DNA from: Niastella sp966212235
GTDB lineage: Bacteria > Bacteroidota > Bacteroidia > Chitinophagales > Chitinophagaceae
DNA length: 64,000 nucleotides
Assembly (NCBI GenBank): GCA_966212235.1
Contig: CBIHPP010000001.1
Location: 186,001-250,000 of the forward strand
Direction: 5' to 3'
The notes under the pieces: model-generated
Told to the model about the DNA's origin: nothing
The model's database searches: none
Seen by the model: the letters and a program-made list of their open reading frames with translations, nothing else
Made by a program: the position numbers and the translations under genes
Shown: piece after piece, positions 27,801 to 36,549 of the stretch
How positions within the stretch are numbered: the stretch's first letter is position 1
Layout of the letters: each line of letters starts with the position of its first letter

Positions 27801-28288
27801 ACCAGCTTGCTAATATGATCGGGGAAGAAAAAGTGAACCAGGCTTTGAAGCAGTTACTTCAGAAAAATGCCTGGCCGCACCCCAAGGCTGTTTCAACCGA
27901 TCTCATCAGGGAATTATATGCCGTAACTGATACCGGTTTGCATTCCAAAATTGACGACCTGTTTAAACGGATCAGTTTCTACGAATTTAAAGTAACAGGA
28001 ACTACCCTGAAAAAATCTGGGGCAAACCATATACTAACCATTACTGCGCACGCCAACAAATACTATGAAGATGGTAAAGGCAACCGGACAGATGCCGCTT
28101 TCAATGATACCGTAACAATAGCGGTTTACAGCAAACATGGAAAAGAAACAAGCTGGAGGCTGCCCGTAGTGAATGGACAAATAGCAGGTACTCTTCAATT
28201 AGTTGATGAGCCTGAAGCGATATTGATTGATCCCCAACTTGATTTTATAAAAAAAGAAGCAATGACCAGGGTAGCCCTCGGAAAATAA
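24803..28288 (+). CDS. ABC-2 permease fused to an M1-family metallopeptidase
   Basis: 1161 residues. Residues about 1-260 and 300-580 are two ABC-2-type membrane halves with about 12 hydrophobic helices. From about 600 the chain is soluble: a beta-rich domain, then a gluzincin core with HELAH (912-916) and Glu937 in LTEALAQY. The spacing is HELAH-X20-E, two residues longer than the classic M1 X18. A GFTKGFNATAYP segment takes the place of the usual GAMEN. The peptidase would lie on the extracytoplasmic side and could process what the transporter moves. Such fusions recur in Bacteroidota; the substrate is unknown. Confidence 0.88.
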   Translation: MNALLNFELRNYYKKAGLYIFGLLLLLLGFAIGSNFSLGAGPDIFKNSPYLIAHMTGFLSLLCIFFAAIFSAQILFREKDSRFDLILYATPIRKRDYLWSRLIAVVLISCICFVMVVSGFAIGQLMHGDNGIYTDARLSFYWVPLVLFGFINTIFCSTIICGVAWLTKNKLLVYVTGLFIYILYMVMLIYSRSPMMAQSMPQSAEAAQLSALLDPFGLSAFFMQTANWSVQQRNTTLIIPAGAFLFNRIAVLLVSTASIAIAFKYFSFSIREQKKKRLPTDGYSTIAHHITVYKAVQSTHGWAMHWASLISFTRIHIKYITKSIPFVLTTIGLLFYVAMEINGHIKGGIRFPERYATSGLMVNRILGGFHGLCLIVILYYANEITWRSRNSRFEMMENATPVSQGVLFFSKWITLSCIIFFFSTMMVALGLVFQFIYQYPHIDWAAYGGIYLFNGMPLVISAGVILLVQKGVNHKMAGLIASSAVMLLTATSMGKRLFSYPLLQFQIPFRGLHSDMNGFGAYTAYYGWKILFGISITLLIALLVTQMKRFRLKPWLLLPLLLLFLSGFMAAVNTLKEYKPVNKEADLQSQADYEKKYRKFQNGPQPTVIDIQTGIDLFPEENSYEVKATYVIQNKTKQPISDVLINISDDIIIQEAHFKNDAGLVPCGHQTGVITLPKALQPNDTISFYCHFSYHWKPVNGHQSFNAIVENGAFMRISRYFPSFGYLSDQEIAASSDRKKFQLGEPTPVASINAPKDSTDDFINLEMTISTNNKQTAIGVGELIKKWHTGNRNYFQYKTPAPVPFRFAVSSAAYAIHTATYRNKNIEVYYHPLHVENVTHLVKNIQLTLDYCETNFGGYPFKTIRFAEVSGFTKGFNATAYPATVSMTEDMAFHTNIKADKQQDLINELAGHELAHMWWGNSQLAPANREGDVLLTEALAQYTELMLVKKMHGDRSVLDNVQLHLGLYLDGRGYTDEQPLFTMLSQNVHLSYSKSAVAMYQLANMIGEEKVNQALKQLLQKNAWPHPKAVSTDLIRELYAVTDTGLHSKIDDLFKRISFYEFKVTGTTLKKSGANHILTITAHANKYYEDGKGNRTDAAFNDTVTIAVYSKHGKETSWRLPVVNGQIAGTLQLVDEPEAILIDPQLDFIKKEAMTRVALGK

Positions 28289-28312
28289 ATTTTTCTCATC
28301 CCCGCTTTTTTA

Positions 28313-28336
28313 TACATTTGGCTACAGATAGTATAG
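28313..28336 (+). promoter_or_regulatory. Possible -7 box and shared operator motif of the GntR gene
   Basis: TACATTTG (28313-28320) fits the Bacteroidota -7 consensus, although no clear -33 TTTG is found at the usual distance. Seven bases on lies GATAGTATAG (28327-28336), identical to a 10-mer just after the predicted susC promoter (33218-33227). This may be an operator of the GntR-like regulator. Confidence 0.4.
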
Positions 28337-28350
28337 AATAGGACAGCAAA

Positions 28351-28427
28351 ACGCAAAACGCGGAACGCTGAAAGCAAAACGCGAGTAGTTGTATTGAGCG
28401 TTAAGCGTTAAGCGTTCCGCGTTCAGC
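28351..28427 (+). repeat. Inverted and tandem short repeats in the GntR leader
   Basis: AACGCGGAACGCT (28357-28369) and AGCGTTCCGCGTT (28411-28423) are perfect 13-bp reverse complements 41 nt apart. They are flanked by tandem AAACGC and AAGCGTT copies. If transcription starts near 28327, the whole structure lies in the 5' leader, ending 13 bases before the ATG. Confidence 0.7.
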
Positions 28428-28440
28428 ATATTTAGGCCAT

Positions 28441-29457
28441 ATGATAGATGTATTCAAAGAAATTTACGAAATGGAAGGGGTGAGCGGGCTTTCGAAGCAC
28501 GATCAGCTTGTAGGGGGCATTCTCAATGCCATTCAGAACAAATCGCTCGCACAGGGCGATCTGCTGCCTTCCGTAAACAACCTCATCAACGAATTTGGTT
28601 TCGCCCGGGAAACAATTGCCAAAGCTTATAAAGACCTGGTAAAACGCGGCATCGTGGAATCAAAGAACCGCGTTGGTTTTTATGTTTCCAATTGCGATGT
28701 AAAGCAGCACCTGAAGGTGGCGCTGGTGTTATTTGCCTTTGACGCCTTCCAGGAAACCTTCTATAAAGTGTTCCGGTCGAAACTGGGCAAAGGCGTGCAT
28801 ATAGATGTCTTCTTTCACCATAATAATATCGATGTGCTGGAAAGCGTCATTCAAAACATCCGCGGGCGGTATGGCCTGTTTGTGGTGGCGCCTATTCCGC
28901 ATAAACGTACGGCAGGTATACTTGAAACCCTGCCTTTGGATAAATTCCTGATGATCGACCGGTACGAGAAAATTGACGGTGATTATTCCTACATCGCACA
29001 GGAATTTGAAAAATCATCGTACCGGGTGTTTGAAGAATTGTGCAACACGATCAAAGGTTACAACAGTATGATCTATTACCACCGTCCGGCTGCCGATACG
29101 CCGGTAGAGATCTTGCGTGCGTTCAAGGCATTTGTGAAGGCGCGTAAAATAAAACATGAGATCAGGACCGAATACATCTCGGGCACCCTGGAGAAAGGCA
29201 AAATTTATTTTACCATCAATAATACGGAGTTGTGGAGCATGCTGAAAGATTGCAAGCTGAAGAAGCTGAAGCCGGGAAAAGATGTAGGTATTCTGTCGCA
29301 CAACGATGAAGTTGTAAAAGAACTGATCATGGATGGTATTACCACCTACTCAGCCGATTTTAGAATAATGGCCGAAAAGGCGGCGGATTTTGTATTGACG
29401 CGAAAAAAGATCCAGGAAATTATTCCCACAGTCCTTATCCGGCGCAAATCGCTGTGA
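28441..29457 (+). CDS. GntR-type HTH regulator with LacI-like ligand-binding domain
   Basis: 338 residues. A winged GntR HTH occupies about 15-85 (LPSVNNLINEFGFARETIAK, then KDLVKRGIVESKNRVGFYVS). The remainder resembles a periplasmic-binding-protein-like sugar sensor (VALVLFAFDAFQETFYKVF, and VGILSHNDEVVKELI near the end). It stands first in the locus with a symporter and glycosidases, so it probably senses a released sugar. This replaces the hybrid two-component or ECF/anti-sigma control more usual for such loci. Confidence 0.88.
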   Translation: MIDVFKEIYEMEGVSGLSKHDQLVGGILNAIQNKSLAQGDLLPSVNNLINEFGFARETIAKAYKDLVKRGIVESKNRVGFYVSNCDVKQHLKVALVLFAFDAFQETFYKVFRSKLGKGVHIDVFFHHNNIDVLESVIQNIRGRYGLFVVAPIPHKRTAGILETLPLDKFLMIDRYEKIDGDYSYIAQEFEKSSYRVFEELCNTIKGYNSMIYYHRPAADTPVEILRAFKAFVKARKIKHEIRTEYISGTLEKGKIYFTINNTELWSMLKDCKLKKLKPGKDVGILSHNDEVVKELIMDGITTYSADFRIMAEKAADFVLTRKKIQEIIPTVLIRRKSL

Positions 29458-29473
29458 TAAGCTGCCATAAACT

Positions 29474-31060
29474 ATGAACGTTACCGGATTCATTTGCTTT
29501 CTGCTTTCCCTCTCCCTGGTTGCTGTCATTGCTATTTATAATACCAGGAAGATGCGCCTGAATACCACGGCTGCCTATTTTCTGGGCAATCGCTCGCTGG
29601 GTTTCTGGATGATCGGCTTTTCTCTTTTTTTGACGAATATGAGCTGTAACACGCTCATCGGTGAAAACGAGTTTGTATATACCAATGATATGTCGGTGAT
29701 GGCGTGGGGTATGAGCTCGGTGCTGGCCATGCTCATCGTGGCCGAATTCTTTCTGCCTGTATACCTGCGCATGGGCGCCATTACAACGCCCGATTTCCTG
29801 GGACAACGTTTCGGTCCCCGGTTGAAAAAGATCGTTTCTGTATTCTTCCTGGCCAGCTATATAGTGAGTTTAATACCAACCATCCTGTATGGAAGCGCTG
29901 TGGCGCTCAATGGTATTTTTCATATCGATGAAGCATTGGGCATTTCCTATTTTGCCGCCATTTGGCTGCTGGTGGTGCTGGTTGGCATTATCGGTTGCTG
30001 TTATACGGTGCTGGGTGGTTTCAGGGCCATCACCATTTCCGACCTGGTGCAGGGAGCGGCGCTGTTCATTGGCGGCCTGTTGTTGCTGGTGTTTGGTTTG
30101 CGTTACCTGGGGCATGGCAGTGTAATAGAAGGTGTTCAAACCATACTGGGTTCAAAAAAAGAACACCTCAATGCCATTGGTTCGTCGCATGATCCCATTC
30201 CTTTCAGTACCCTGTTTACCGGCATGTTCCTCATCAACCTGTACTACTGGGGCATGGAACAATATATTATGCAGCAGGCGCTGGCAGCGCGCAGCTTGTC
30301 GCAGGGGCAGAAAGGCATATCCCTCGCTTGTCTGGGCAAACTGGCGGCGCCGCTGTTACTGAATGTGCCCGGCCTCATTGCTGTACATGTATATCCAAAG
30401 CTGACCAATACTGCGACCGTATTTCCAAAACTTGTAGGCGATGTTCTGCCTCCTATAATAACTGGCTTCATCGCGGCGGTCGTTTTTGGCGCTGCCATTG
30501 GCACCTTTAATGCTGCTTTGAACAGCTCGGGTACCTTGTTCATCATGAACCTGTATAAACAGTGGCGTCAGCGAGCCGCTGACCGGGAACTGGTCAGTGC
30601 CGCCCGTATCTTCCAGCTATCCATAACTGTGGTGGCCATGTGTTTCTCCCCATTCATCAGTTTTTTCAGCGGTGGGTTCTATGATTATATCCAGAAAGCG
30701 TCGAGCTTTTTCAGTGTTCCTGTATTTACAGTCATGATCGTGGGCTTCGTCACCAAACGGGTATCTGAGGCTGCAGCCACAGCAGGCCTGCTGTTTTTTA
30801 TTATCACCTATGCCATCAGCCAGCTGGTGCTCGATCTGCCGGTGCATTACCTGCATGTACTGGCGATCCTTTTTGTAGCAACCGTTGTATTGATGCTGGC
30901 CATCGCCCGGTGGAAGCCCATGGCAACGTCTTATACACCACGCAACCTGGCTGTAGTAGATATGAAACCCTGGCGCAACCGGCACTGGTTCTTCGGACTG
31001 TTACTGGCTTTCATGGCAGCGGCATTCCTATTGTTTTCAAAAGCAGGGATCGCACAATAA
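29474..31060 (+). CDS. Sodium/solute symporter (SSS family)
   Basis: 528 residues with about 13-14 hydrophobic helices and SSS features (NTRKMRLNTTAAYFLGNRSL start, GCCYTVLGGFRAITISDLVQ in the middle). SSS proteins cotransport Na+ with sugars or other small solutes across the inner membrane. It starts 17 bases after the regulator stop, so it is likely co-transcribed. It probably imports the monosaccharide freed by the locus enzymes (galactose or fucose, by inference). Confidence 0.9.
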   Translation: MNVTGFICFLLSLSLVAVIAIYNTRKMRLNTTAAYFLGNRSLGFWMIGFSLFLTNMSCNTLIGENEFVYTNDMSVMAWGMSSVLAMLIVAEFFLPVYLRMGAITTPDFLGQRFGPRLKKIVSVFFLASYIVSLIPTILYGSAVALNGIFHIDEALGISYFAAIWLLVVLVGIIGCCYTVLGGFRAITISDLVQGAALFIGGLLLLVFGLRYLGHGSVIEGVQTILGSKKEHLNAIGSSHDPIPFSTLFTGMFLINLYYWGMEQYIMQQALAARSLSQGQKGISLACLGKLAAPLLLNVPGLIAVHVYPKLTNTATVFPKLVGDVLPPIITGFIAAVVFGAAIGTFNAALNSSGTLFIMNLYKQWRQRAADRELVSAARIFQLSITVVAMCFSPFISFFSGGFYDYIQKASSFFSVPVFTVMIVGFVTKRVSEAAATAGLLFFIITYAISQLVLDLPVHYLHVLAILFVATVVLMLAIARWKPMATSYTPRNLAVVDMKPWRNRHWFFGLLLAFMAAAFLLFSKAGIAQ

Positions 31061-31095
31061 TAGTTCACCTACTAACAACTTTAAAACACCCAACC

Positions 31096-33159
31096 ATGCT
31101 CGCGCGACCATTATTGAATACCCGTTGTTTGATCATTCTCCTTACCTTATTTTGTTTGAAAGCAACAACAGGCGCAGCGGCGCCTGCAGGTGAAAAAGAT
31201 TCGGTGATCACCATCCCTTTCGGAAAAAATAATTCGATCAAATTTTCTTTAACAACCGGCACGTATGATGTTGTATTTAACGGCAAAACGACTATTACTG
31301 GGGCGTATGCTACCTATAAAGGAAATAAAGAAATGGCCAGCAACAATGCCGGTGTGGGTAAATACACAGTTACAGTTCCTCATGAACGTAGAAATTCAAC
31401 GGTACATAGAATAGAATGGGTGTTTAATGGTTTGCGCATGGCGCAAATTTTTATGATACCGCCGGGCAGAAATTATTTTATATCCTGTGTTACTGTGTCA
31501 GGTAAAAATACTGCGGCATCCAGTATTTCTCCATTGACCACCGAAAATGTGATCATGGGAGATAAAGGCGATAACCGGGCGTTGTATGTACCATTTGATA
31601 ACGACATGTGGGCGCGTTTTAATGCGCAGCCATTGCAACAGGCAAATTTTACCAGCAGTGAAGTAACGGCATTGTACAATAATGATACGTATGGTGGACT
31701 GGTCATTGGCTCTGTAGAGCACAATGTATGGAAGACCGGTATCAAAGTAAAAGCTAATGGCAAAGGTACTTTAGCGTTGACCGCTTTTGGCGGTTTTGCG
31801 GATAGTAATATAACACACGATAAAATACCACACGGCCGTGTAGCAGTTGGGGATACATTTTGCGTTTCACCGTGTGTAATGGTAGGTATGTACAGCGACT
31901 GGCGAAGTGGTATGGAGGAATATGCTGCCCTTAACCGTGCATGGGAACCCGAGGTCATTGAACGCTGGAAAAAAGCCACCCCCGTTGGCTGGAACAGCTG
32001 GGGCGCGCTACAAACAAAGTTGACGCTCGATAAAGCAAAAGGCGTCATCGATTTCTTCAGCGATTCCTGCAAAGGTTTTCGCAATGCCGATAGCACCTTA
32101 TTCATTGACCTCGATTCTTTTTGGGACAATCTGATAAAAGGCGGATTAGACGGCGATGTTAGTGAACTGAAACAATTTGTAGATTATTGCAAAAGCAAAG
32201 GATTCAAGCCCGGCATTTACTGGGCGCCTTTTACCGATTGGGGTAAGCACGATCGAAAAATGGAGGGCTCTAACTATACTTATGCGCAAGCATGGCTTAC
32301 ACAAAATGGCAAGCCGGTTGATGTAGATGGCGCTTATGCCCTGGATGCTACGCATCCCGGAACAAAAGCCAGGATCGCCTGGTATCTTGGCCATCTGAAA
32401 AAACTGGGATTTGAAATGATCAAAATAGATTTCCTGGGACATGGCGCCCTGGAATGTGATCGTTTTTTTGATTCTACAATAACGACCGGTATGCAGGCGT
32501 ACAAAACAGGAATGACAAGCGTTGACAGTGTGCTTGATAACAAGATGCTGGTGTATGCAGCCATTTCACCTACTATGGCTACGGCCCCCTATGTACATAT
32601 GCGGCGTATTGCCTGTGACGCTTTCAGCGCTATTGACAATACAGAATACACCATGAACAGCACAGGTTATGGCTGGTGGCAAAGCCATCTGTATAATTTT
32701 GTAGATGCCGACCATGTGGTGTTCAACAAGGAAAGCGAAGGCGCCAACCGCGCCCGCCTGGCTTCTGCACTCGTTACCGGCACCTTGATCACTGGTGATG
32801 ATTATTCAACGTTTGGCCCATGGTCAACAGCTGCTAAACGTTTATTGCAAAATAAAGCTTTGCTGCATGTGATAAAAGACGGCCGCAGCTTCAGACCCAT
32901 TGAAGCCAATACAGATAACAAAGGCGTAGAACTGTTTATAAAAACCGTTGGCCAGAAAACATACCTCGCCCTGTTTAATTATAGTAACAGTCCGCGCGCA
33001 TATTCGCTCTCATTATCCCGGCTGGGATTCATAAATGGAAAGAAAATAAACGCTACAGAATTGTTTTCCGGGGCGCAGCGTACCTGGTCGGGCAACATTC
33101 AATTCACAATTCCCCCTTCAGATGCAATGATTTATGTAATTACTGTTTCCGCGAAATAA
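31096..33159 (+). CDS. Exported clan GH-D glycosidase, alpha-galactosidase-like
   Basis: 687 residues from ATG 31096, where a signal peptide starts (IILLTLFCLKATTGAAAPA). The frame upstream overlaps the symporter and is not coding. After a beta-rich N-domain (to about 285) comes a TIM-barrel with clan GH-D marks: PVGWNSWGA, then GIYWAPFTDWG, then KIDFLGHG, whose Asp is the expected nucleophile. A beta-sandwich C-domain ends the chain. Assignment to GH27 or GH36 (or a relative) is uncertain. It likely removes terminal alpha-galactose or a related alpha-sugar in the periplasm. Confidence 0.75.
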   Translation: MLARPLLNTRCLIILLTLFCLKATTGAAAPAGEKDSVITIPFGKNNSIKFSLTTGTYDVVFNGKTTITGAYATYKGNKEMASNNAGVGKYTVTVPHERRNSTVHRIEWVFNGLRMAQIFMIPPGRNYFISCVTVSGKNTAASSISPLTTENVIMGDKGDNRALYVPFDNDMWARFNAQPLQQANFTSSEVTALYNNDTYGGLVIGSVEHNVWKTGIKVKANGKGTLALTAFGGFADSNITHDKIPHGRVAVGDTFCVSPCVMVGMYSDWRSGMEEYAALNRAWEPEVIERWKKATPVGWNSWGALQTKLTLDKAKGVIDFFSDSCKGFRNADSTLFIDLDSFWDNLIKGGLDGDVSELKQFVDYCKSKGFKPGIYWAPFTDWGKHDRKMEGSNYTYAQAWLTQNGKPVDVDGAYALDATHPGTKARIAWYLGHLKKLGFEMIKIDFLGHGALECDRFFDSTITTGMQAYKTGMTSVDSVLDNKMLVYAAISPTMATAPYVHMRRIACDAFSAIDNTEYTMNSTGYGWWQSHLYNFVDADHVVFNKESEGANRARLASALVTGTLITGDDYSTFGPWSTAAKRLLQNKALLHVIKDGRSFRPIEANTDNKGVELFIKTVGQKTYLALFNYSNSPRAYSLSLSRLGFINGKKINATELFSGAQRTWSGNIQFTIPPSDAMIYVITVSAK

Positions 33160-33176
33160 TTTAATCCTTCAAATAT

Positions 33177-33206
33177 TTTGGGCAGTTAAAAATAACTTTA
33201 TATTTG
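33177..33206 (+). promoter_or_regulatory. Probable promoter of the susC-susD operon
   Basis: TTTG (33177-33180), then 18 nt, then TATATTTG (33199-33206), an exact TAnnTTTG box. Start is expected near 33213, about 110 bases before ATG 33325. Confidence 0.6.
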
Positions 33207-33217
33207 TAGTGGTATAG

Positions 33218-33227
33218 GATAGTATAG
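33218..33227 (+). promoter_or_regulatory. Candidate regulator-binding motif in susC leader
   Basis: GATAGTATAG is identical to 28327-28336 and sits 12 bases after the -7 box, in position to block or modulate initiation. Confidence 0.35.
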
Positions 33228-33324
33228 TACAGATAATAATTTCTGATTTTGAGATGTAGGGATTTTAATCCGCTGGCTAGCGGACCGAAATCCCGAAATC
33301 CAAAAATTCCAAAACGCTGCCGAT

Positions 33325-36300
33325 ATGACAAAACGATTTGCCTGCTGTATGGGAAGGTGTACAGCCTTCCTGCATGCACCCCGCCTGTTTATTTTTTTTA
33401 CTTTTTGTTTACTGCTTTCAACCGGTTCCTTTGCGCAGCAAGGGGAAGGTAAGCTATCGGGCACTGTGCTTGATAGCGCCCATTCACTGCCACTGGGCGG
33501 TGTATCGGTGTTGATAAAAGGGACCCTGCAGGGTACCAGCACTGATGAAAAGGGTCGCTTTGTACTCGATATCCCGGGCGACCAGGCCCTGCTAACATTT
33601 TCCTTTGTGGGTTACAAGTCAAAAGATGTAAGGGTCAATAAGAGCAGACCGGTGACTGTGTTATTGCCACTGGCCGAGGATACCACAGCCGATGTAGTGG
33701 TTGTTGCCTATGGCAAGCAAAAAAAGACGAGCATGGTAGCTGCTATTACCAGCATCAATGTAAAAGAATTGCGCGGTCCTTCCAGCAACCTGACTACTAT
33801 GCTGGCCGGACGAATTTCCGGGGTGATCGCTTATCAGCAAAGCGGCGAACCGGGCGCCGATAATGCCTCTTTCTTTATCAGGGGCGTTGGTACGTTCGGC
33901 GCCGGCAAAAGAGACCCGCTCATCCTGATCGATGGTATGGAATCTTCTACCAACGATCTCGCCCGCTTGCAGCCTGATGATATTGCTGGTTTCTCGGTGT
34001 TGAAAGATGCCGCCGCTTCTTCGTTGTATGGTGCGCGTGGCGCCAATGGTGTTATCCTGGTAACGACGAAAATGGGTGTGGAAGGCAAAGCGAAATTCAA
34101 CGTGCGTGCTGAAACGCCTTTTTCAACCAATACGCGCAATTTCAAGTTTGCCGATAATATCACTTACATGAAGCTGGCCAATGAAGCCGTGCTCACCAGG
34201 GACCCCCTGGGCGTATTGCCGTATTCACAAAATAAAATTGATCATACCGAAGCGGGCGATGATCCATTGAAATATCCGAACAATAACTGGATCAATACCC
34301 TGATAAAAGACTATACCGTTAACCAGAAATTTGATATGAACGTGAGCGGTGGCGGTAAAACAGCACAATACTATATTGCCGGTACCTATAATATCGACCG
34401 CGGTATACTCAGAACTGTTCCCGGCAGCAGTTTTAACAGCAACATCAAGCTTGGCAACTATAGTGTTCGTTCCAATGTGAACATAAACATTACGCCTACC
34501 ACCAGGGCTACCGTAAGAACTTCAGCGCAGTTCGATGATTATAATGGCCCCATGGGCTATCGTGATGGCGATGGGAACTGGGTAAATGGCGGTCGCGCTG
34601 TTTTTAACAGTGCCATCTGGAGTAACCCGGTCATGTTCCCGGCGTATTACCCGGCCAGTTATGCGCCGTTCCTGAATCATCCGTTATTTGGTAATGCGTA
34701 TATAGGCAATACCACTTCCCTGTATAGCAATCCATTTGCCAACATGGTATCGGGTTTTCAGCAATACAACTCTTCTACCATGAATGCGCAGATAGAGTTA
34801 AACCAAAATTTCAGTTTTGTAACGCCCGGTCTGGCCGCCCGGTTCATGGCCTATACACAACGTTATTCATTCTTTGATCTGAACCGCCGGTACAATCCGT
34901 TCTACTACACATTAATGCCCGATCCCAATGGCAAGCTCACCGTTTTAACGCCGTTGAACCCGGGACAGGGGACCGAATACCTGAATTTTAACCAGGGCGA
35001 TAAGATCGTCAATACCGTCACGTACGCCGAATTCGCCACGAACTATAGTCGCACATTCGGTAATAAACATGCCGTAAGCGGTATGCTCATTGGCATTTTG
35101 CGAAATTTTCTCAACGCCAATGCAGGTGATCTGCAGGCATCATTGCCTGCCAGGAACCTGGGCCTTTCGGGCCGGTTTACTTATGCATTCGATAACCGCT
35201 ACCTGGCCGAATTGAATTTCGGCTACAATGGTTCGGAGCGTTTTGCTGCCAATCATCGTTTTGGCTTTTTCCCGTCAGCAGGTGTGGGCTGGGTTGTATC
35301 GAATGAAAAATTCTTCGAGCCCGTGCTGCACGTTGTTTCCAACCTGAAATTCCGCGCAACCTATGGTTTGGTTGGTAATGATCAAATAGGCCGGTCGAGC
35401 GACCGCTTCTTTTATTTGTCGAATGTAAATCCCAACAATGATAACAATGGCTATCATTTCGGCCTCGACCAAAGCCATTACGTGACCGGTTATTCGGTGA
35501 ACCGGTACGCCAATACCGACATCACCTGGGAAAAAGCCACCACGAGTAACCTGGGTATGGACCTTTCGTTCAAAAACGGGATCAATGTAGTGGTAGATGC
35601 GTACCGTTCTGTTCGCTCAAACATCCTGATGCAACGAACCAACATTCCCACAACCATGGGACTGGAAGCGGGCGTACAGGCCAATGTTGGCGAAGCATCG
35701 AGTAAAGGCGTGGACATAGCGATCGACTATTCAAAGAATTTCAACAAGAGTATGTGGCTGCAGGCCCGCGCCAACATGACGTATGCGGTTAGCAAATACA
35801 GGGTGAATGAAGAACCCAATTACCCCGACAATTTAAAATACCTCTCACGCATCGGTCAGTCATTAAGCCAGGTGTATGGGCTGGTTGCAGAAAGATTGTT
35901 TGTCGATGACATTGAAGCCCGCAAATCGCCGGTACAAAGCTTTGGCGGTAACGCACCGATGGGCGGCGATATCAAATACCGCGATATCAATGGCGATGGG
36001 CAGATCACCAGTCTTGACCTGGTGCCGCTGGGCTACCCGGTAACACCCGAGATCACTTATGGATTTGGTTTCTCTTTTGGTTATAAGAATCTTGATGTCA
36101 GTACTTTTTTCCAGGGCAATGCCCGGGTTTCTTTCTTCATCAATCCATACAATATCTCACCCTTTGTGCAGAACGGCGGTTCGCAAAATGGCTTACTGAA
36201 GTCAGTCGCCGAAAGTCATTGGTCGGAAGAGAACCAGGACCTGCATGCATTCTGGCCCCGGTTCGATGCGCAGTTCAACAACAACAATTCCCAAACATCC

Positions 36301-36534
36301 AACTGGTGGCTGCGCGATGGCTCCTTCATCCGGTTAAAAACAGTGGAGTTAGGGTATACGTTCCCGAAGAAATGGCTCAATCGCCTGCACTTCTCCAACT
36401 TCCGGATTTATGCCAATGGTCAGAACCTTGTTTCTTTCAGCAAATTCAAACTATGGGATCCTGAAATGGGTGGTAACGGATTAGGCTACCCTGTACAGGC
36501 CGTGTATAACCTGGGGATCAATTTTGGATTTTAA
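33325..36534 (+). CDS. SusC/RagA-type TonB-dependent outer-membrane transporter
   Basis: 1069 residues. A signal peptide (ending GSFAQQ, about residue 38) is followed by a carboxypeptidase-like CNA-B domain (GKLSGTVLDSAHSLPLGGVS). Then come the plug domain (IRGVGTFGAGKRDPLILIDG, LKDAAASSLYGARGANGVI) and a 22-strand barrel to a C-terminal Phe (GINFGF). The plug has the SusC/RagA signature. It forms the import channel under the SusD lid and draws energy from TonB/ExbBD encoded elsewhere. The susD gene starts 16 bases later. Confidence 0.96.
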   Translation: MTKRFACCMGRCTAFLHAPRLFIFFTFCLLLSTGSFAQQGEGKLSGTVLDSAHSLPLGGVSVLIKGTLQGTSTDEKGRFVLDIPGDQALLTFSFVGYKSKDVRVNKSRPVTVLLPLAEDTTADVVVVAYGKQKKTSMVAAITSINVKELRGPSSNLTTMLAGRISGVIAYQQSGEPGADNASFFIRGVGTFGAGKRDPLILIDGMESSTNDLARLQPDDIAGFSVLKDAAASSLYGARGANGVILVTTKMGVEGKAKFNVRAETPFSTNTRNFKFADNITYMKLANEAVLTRDPLGVLPYSQNKIDHTEAGDDPLKYPNNNWINTLIKDYTVNQKFDMNVSGGGKTAQYYIAGTYNIDRGILRTVPGSSFNSNIKLGNYSVRSNVNINITPTTRATVRTSAQFDDYNGPMGYRDGDGNWVNGGRAVFNSAIWSNPVMFPAYYPASYAPFLNHPLFGNAYIGNTTSLYSNPFANMVSGFQQYNSSTMNAQIELNQNFSFVTPGLAARFMAYTQRYSFFDLNRRYNPFYYTLMPDPNGKLTVLTPLNPGQGTEYLNFNQGDKIVNTVTYAEFATNYSRTFGNKHAVSGMLIGILRNFLNANAGDLQASLPARNLGLSGRFTYAFDNRYLAELNFGYNGSERFAANHRFGFFPSAGVGWVVSNEKFFEPVLHVVSNLKFRATYGLVGNDQIGRSSDRFFYLSNVNPNNDNNGYHFGLDQSHYVTGYSVNRYANTDITWEKATTSNLGMDLSFKNGINVVVDAYRSVRSNILMQRTNIPTTMGLEAGVQANVGEASSKGVDIAIDYSKNFNKSMWLQARANMTYAVSKYRVNEEPNYPDNLKYLSRIGQSLSQVYGLVAERLFVDDIEARKSPVQSFGGNAPMGGDIKYRDINGDGQITSLDLVPLGYPVTPEITYGFGFSFGYKNLDVSTFFQGNARVSFFINPYNISPFVQNGGSQNGLLKSVAESHWSEENQDLHAFWPRFDAQFNNNNSQTSNWWLRDGSFIRLKTVELGYTFPKKWLNRLHFSNFRIYANGQNLVSFSKFKLWDPEMGGNGLGYPVQAVYNLGINFGF

Positions 36535-36549
36535 TTCACTTATCGAAAC

